Below are positions 61,980 through 64,000 of a stretch of 64,000 nucleotides of DNA, piece after piece. The stretch covers positions 92,637 through 156,636 of the forward strand of contig JBHGBD010000006.1 of the NCBI GenBank assembly GCA_041946825.1. The letters run 5' to 3'. The stretch is from CAZTHM01 sp041946825 (GTDB lineage: Bacteria; Acidobacteriota; Terriglobia; UBA7540). The notes beneath the pieces were generated by a model. It was not told where the DNA came from. It did no database searches and worked only from the letters and a program-made list of their open reading frames with translations. The position numbers and the translations under genes were made by a program. The stretch's first letter is position 1. Each line of letters begins with the position of its first letter.

Positions 61980-63347
61980 CTACGTTGTGATCTTCTTCGC
62001 CGTCGCGTCCCACACTGCCGGCTGCTTGGAGAAGTACGATTGGTTCGACATGTGGCATCCGATGGCCGCGTGGTGGCCGAACACTTCGTTCTCCTCCACG
62101 GGCCGGCGGGTGCGAACCGAATTGAAGAAGTTCGCCAGGTGATCGGTCATGTCGCTGTACCCCGGCGGCGGCGCATAGACTTCCTCGTCCTCGGCGACCC
62201 TGAACTTTCCGGGCGCCGGGCTGGGATGGTTCTTATACCAGTTCGCGTAGTACTCATCCCGGAGTTTTTTGGGCCAGCCAATGACCGAATAGTCTTCCGG
62301 CGTTTCGTATGGCCCTTGCGGCTTGAAGCGCAACGTCGAGCCCTGGATGATCATCGTGCCTTTCTTGCCGTAGAATCCGAAGAACTCGCCCACGTCGTTG
62401 TTATTGTGGTTGCAGCGCAGCACCATCTGGAAATACGGGTAGTCGAAAATGGTCCACAACAAGTCGGGGAATTCACGCCCATCTTTGTAGTGGTAGATCC
62501 CGCCGCTCGAAAGCGCTCGGTCCGGAGGACGATTGGTTCCGGTGATGTGATGAATGCCGGAGATGAGGTGCACAAAGAGGTCTCCCGCGAGTCCCGCGCC
62601 GTAATCCTTGTAGCAGCGCCAGCGGAAAAATCGTATCGGGTCGTAGGGGCGCGACGGAGCGCCGTCCAGCCACGTCCTCCAGTCGATCGTCTGTTCGCTC
62701 GCGTCGGGCGGGATGGGATAGACCCAGGCACCTGAGTCGGTGTTGCGATCCCACGCGGCCATGATGGTGTCCACCTGGCCGAGTTTTCCGGAATCCCAAA
62801 TCTCCTTCGCCTTGTGGTAGAGGATGCTGCTGACGCGCTGGCTGCCCACCGTGCACATGCGCTGGTTCTTCTGCACCGCCTCGACCATGGCCTGGCCGTC
62901 TTCCACCGAGTGCGACATGGGCTTCTCGCAGTAAACATCCTTGCCGGATTCCACCACGTCGGTGACGGCCTTGCGATGCCAGTGATCGGGTGTGGCGACG
63001 ATGACCGCGTCGATGTCCTTGCGGTCGAGGATGCGGCGATATTCGCGCGTCGTCTCGATGTTCTTGCCGCGCAGGGCCTCCTTGGCCGCGATGTGCCGGC
63101 TGTCGTAGAGGTCGGCGGCGGCCACGCACTCGATGCCGGAAATCGGCAGCGTCGCGCCCAGCAGCGAGCAGCCTTCGACGCCCGTGCCGATGATCCCGAA
63201 ACGAATCGTGTCAGAAGGCGCCACCGGCCCGGCCTTGGCCCAAAGCGCGCCCGGTTGGAGAATCGTTACCTTCGCCGCCGCGCCGAGCGCCGCCGCGCCC
63301 GCGCCCATCCGCATGAATTCACGCCGTGACAATGAGTCTTTACCCAT
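61980..63347 (-). CDS. Tat-exported Gfo/Idh/MocA oxidoreductase (group B, copy 4)
   Basis: 455 residues with a strong AAAGGAGGTC Shine-Dalgarno. Tat signal 'LSRREFMRMGAGAAALGAAAKV'. 'IRFGIIGTGVEGCSLLGATL', 'VATPDHWHRKAV', 'YCEKPMSHSVEDG' and 'AGLAGDLFVHLISGIHHI' as in its paralogues; 'HAAIGCHMSNQSYF' near the end. The outermost gene of the minus-strand cluster, with a long intergenic region upstream. Confidence 0.9.
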   Translation of the reverse strand: MGKDSLSRREFMRMGAGAAALGAAAKVTILQPGALWAKAGPVAPSDTIRFGIIGTGVEGCSLLGATLPISGIECVAAADLYDSRHIAAKEALRGKNIETTREYRRILDRKDIDAVIVATPDHWHRKAVTDVVESGKDVYCEKPMSHSVEDGQAMVEAVQKNQRMCTVGSQRVSSILYHKAKEIWDSGKLGQVDTIMAAWDRNTDSGAWVYPIPPDASEQTIDWRTWLDGAPSRPYDPIRFFRWRCYKDYGAGLAGDLFVHLISGIHHITGTNRPPDRALSSGGIYHYKDGREFPDLLWTIFDYPYFQMVLRCNHNNNDVGEFFGFYGKKGTMIIQGSTLRFKPQGPYETPEDYSVIGWPKKLRDEYYANWYKNHPSPAPGKFRVAEDEEVYAPPPGYSDMTDHLANFFNSVRTRRPVEENEVFGHHAAIGCHMSNQSYFSKQPAVWDATAKKITT

Positions 63348-64000
63348 GGAAGGAAGACCTCCTTTGGAAGCTGGTTATGAGGGCCATGTTGCAGCCCCTC
63401 AGTCTGCCAGAACTCCAGTGGGAGGGAAAGCGTTTTGTGGAAACCGCTGTCCTGGCGAACCCGCTCTGAATAAGCGAAGTTTCGCCGTGCTCGAACCCTG
63501 TTCGCACGCGCGCGGGCCCGAGTTCATCCCGTCCAGCCCGAAGAGTCTCATCCGTCTCACTGGTCTCAAAATCCTCATCGGCCGGTCCGCAGTCAAATTC
63601 TTAACATGTTGATAATAAGTTAGTTACAGAAACGAGGCGAGATCTTGATGGCTTGTGCCGGGTGGGGCAAAATGCCACACTTTTAGCCTTCCCACGATTG
63701 TGTAGCTTATTTATGTAGCTTCCAACGGGCGAAGGGTGTCGTCTCAATCAGTCCGGGCATTTTACAGGGCGCCGAGCCAGCCCGCCCAAACCGCGAGGAT
63801 GGGGCACTCACAACTTAAAACGTGCGCCACCCGCCCGTCATTGAAGCTTCGGTGTCGGACTGGAACGCGCACGCCTCATGAAACGACACCAAAGAGTTAG
63901 GCCGGCTGGCGCAGACTTCGTTTTCTGAAGTCTGCGATCTCGCGCAGCGAGAGGTCGTGGGCACACCATGGCTCATTTTATCGCCAGAATGGTCTGCCCC
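63348..64000. other. Terminal region without a convincing gene
   Basis: About 650 bp. Noted: an imperfect palindrome TGGGGCA-AAA-TGCCACA at 63663-63679; the direct repeat TGTAGCTT at 63701-63708 and again 13 bases later; two hairpins near the edge, GCAGACTTC (63911-63919) with GAAGTCTGC (63927-63935), and CTCGC (63939-63943) with GCGAG (63947-63951). No start codon with a supported frame is seen, though a gene beginning beyond 64000 is possible. Confidence 0.5.

Noticed and set aside
63663..63679. Sigma-54 promoter
   Set aside because: The GG and GC elements are too close together for the -24/-12 spacing; only the dyad remains.

Overview
The window is about 64 kb of GC-rich, densely coded DNA from a Gram-negative bacterium. 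Heptose-type lipopolysaccharide genes and an outer-membrane porin/cytochrome pair indicate two membranes. Many Tat-exported Gfo/Idh/MocA oxidoreductases, an M1 peptidase, FG-GAP and formylglycine-enzyme-like secreted proteins, and dispersed palindromic intergenic repeats fit a soil Acidobacteriota-type genome best. That assignment is inference: no rRNA or other phylogenetic marker gene was examined beyond asnS, leuCD and pfkA. I found no tRNA, rRNA, CRISPR array or prophage.

Layout. 0-1.3 kb: excisionase-like HTH, DUF2062 membrane protein, membrane-anchored HMA protein. 1.9-5.0 kb: decaheme cytochrome plus MtrB/PioB-type barrel, a candidate trans-outer-membrane electron conduit. 5-7 kb: methyltransferase and FG-GAP protein. 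7.4-9.9 kb: leuC and leuD, split by a small exported protein. 10-12.7 kb: DUF4242 protein, zinc-ribbon rhomboid protease, RlpA lipoprotein, HIT hydrolase. 12.8-18.6 kb: three peptidase-like genes (M1, TPR/MA type, M20). 18.8-25.3 kb: GH57 4-alpha-glucanotransferase, Trm112-like protein, heptosyltransferase, heptose kinase, CocE-type hydrolase. 25.3-29.7 kb: a tetR-hlyD-ABC efflux operon with a clear operator palindrome. 29.7-37.4 kb: arginase-ddl, DinB, asnS, TIM-barrel isomerase, gamma-glutamyltransferase, pfkA. 37.7-40.6 kb: PafA-like phosphatase, a second RlpA and a small membrane protein. 40.7-46.2 kb: minus-strand sugar block (FGE-like protein, galT, Tat-exported isomerase, GMC oxidoreductase, Tat-signalled gluconate-dehydrogenase subunit 3). 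46.4-51.2 kb: methyltransferase, APC permease, a protein with an internally duplicated domain, ApbE. 51.3-63.3 kb: FGE-like protein, six Tat-signalled Gfo/Idh/MocA oxidoreductases in two sequence groups, an ECF sigma/anti-sigma pair and a sialidase-like protein. The last ~650 bp hold no convincing gene.

Two themes link the genes. First, the exported GMC/subunit-3 pair, the exported TIM-barrel isomerase and the six exported Gfo/Idh/MocA proteins could form a periplasmic pathway that oxidises sugars or glycosides and then cleaves them. Second, the intergenic DNA is unusually structured. At least ten tracts are degenerate tandem repeats with a strict 7-nt period (two more have period 8). Their consensus differs from place to place, they often overlap gene ends, and several are arranged as inverted pairs. 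In addition, a ~205-nt four-hairpin element with inverted termini occurs twice, and one copy supplies the stop codon of a short anti-sigma factor. The heptad tracts and the 205-nt element are the least explained features in the window.
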